DNA of 64,000 nucleotides, from positions 434,001 to 498,000 of the forward strand of contig NZ_PIPQ01000001.1 in NCBI RefSeq assembly GCF_003987015.1, in the 5' to 3' direction. The DNA is from Aliidiomarina taiwanensis. Lineage in GTDB: Bacteria > Pseudomonadota > Gammaproteobacteria > Enterobacterales > Alteromonadaceae. How positions within the stretch are numbered: the stretch's first letter is position 1; the number at the start of each line of letters is the position of its first letter. The notes beneath the pieces were generated by a model. That model made no database searches. It saw only the letters and a program-made list of their open reading frames with translations, and was not told the origin of the DNA. The translations under genes and the position numbers were made by a program. This document shows positions 63,687 to 64,000 of this stretch, in pieces.

Positions 63687-64000
63687 ATGAAGCATCTGTT
63701 TAGTTTATTGCCCGAATGCCGAAGCCGTGACCGCTTTTCCTTCAAGCAACGGCTTCGCCGTTTACAAAAGAAAGCCAGCACCGAAGCCCTTGAACGTTTG
63801 CAGCACGACATTGAAAGCTCCCGTGCTTGGGTGAGCGAACGGCGAGCGCGTATTCCGACCATTCACTTTTCCGACGACTTGCCCGTCAGTGTAGAGCGTG
63901 AGCGTATTCAGCAGACCATAGCTGACAACCAAGTCACAGTATTAGCCGGTGAAACAGGCTCTGGGAAAACCACCCAACTACCGAAAATGCTGTTAGATAT
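63687..64000 (+). CDS. hrpA: ATP-dependent RNA helicase HrpA, 5' part
   Basis: Open at the window edge; about 104 codons are visible from ATG 63687. The N terminus is basic (R-S-R-D-R-F-S-F-K-Q-R-L-R-R-L), then I-P-T-I-H-F-S-D-D-L-P-V-S and Walker A G88-E-T-G-S-G-K94-T-T-Q-L-P-K of DEAH-box helicases. Those features and the short distance from start to Walker A fit HrpA (about 1300 residues in full), which resolves stalled ribosomes. The rest lies outside the window. Confidence 0.87.
   Translation, partial: MKHLFSLLPECRSRDRFSFKQRLRRLQKKASTEALERLQHDIESSRAWVSERRARIPTIHFSDDLPVSVERERIQQTIADNQVTVLAGETGSGKTTQLPKMLLD

Overview
The window is a chromosomal segment of a gammaproteobacterium of the order Alteromonadales. 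Gene content and order (argCBFG-argH(A) with a fused acetyltransferase, cydAB-cydDC, thrS-infC-rpmI-rplT-pheST-ihfA, and an ECF/ChrR photo-oxidative stress locus) fit an Idiomarina/Aliidiomarina-like marine bacterium, but I infer the family from memory and not from a search. Coding density is very high. I see no tRNA, rRNA, CRISPR array, insertion sequence or prophage, and no gap above 300 bases without a gene.

Layout, left to right. 63-7896: a membrane protein with an internal duplication, a UbiA-type prenyltransferase, then a co-directional run (cyclic-nucleotide-binding protein, acyl-CoA dehydrogenase, APH-type kinase, histidine phosphatase, short-chain dehydrogenase, alpha/beta hydrolase) that resembles a module for 4-hydroxyacyl-CoA or lipid catabolism. 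7984-12221: sbcDC nuclease. 12308-15641: prolyl oligopeptidase lipoprotein, YgjP-like metallopeptidase, secreted protein of unknown function. 15645-21577: arginine operon behind tandem ARG boxes, ending in an argininosuccinate lyase/N-acetylglutamate synthase fusion. 21660-28998: small secreted protein, FNR-like box, cytochrome bd oxidase (cydAB) and its cydDC exporter, lipid kinase. 28985-31621: DUF3080 lipoprotein, riboflavin synthase, EamA transporter. 31703-38793: translation cluster thrS-infC(AUU start)-rpmI-rplT, pheST, ihfA. 38829-40761 (minus): LON-domain protein, ECF sigma factor, ChrR anti-sigma. 40908-49408 (plus): a ten-gene, mostly overlapping operon (DUF523/DUF1722, photolyase, SnoaL-like, SDR, FAD amine oxidase, DUF1365, CFA-synthase-like, DUF2878, chalcone-isomerase-like, DUF3833), the probable output of that sigma factor. 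49488-52600: KOW protein, Lys/Ala-rich small protein, Nif3-like protein, cmoM, a beta-hydroxyacid dehydrogenase. 52663-57777: DUF1329 protein divergent from a YCF48-like protein and an MMPL/RND transporter. 57950-60892: a TonB-dependent receptor whose reading frame is broken by a TAA right after the signal peptide. 60978-64000: sbcB, an isoaspartyl peptidase/asparaginase, and the 5' end of hrpA.

No mobile or obviously foreign island is visible. The items most worth a second look are the nonsense-interrupted receptor, the ECF/ChrR stress operon (possible modified fatty acid synthesis), the split ACAD/kinase pair, the duplicated membrane module in the first gene, and a terminator-like hairpin at the very start of cydD.
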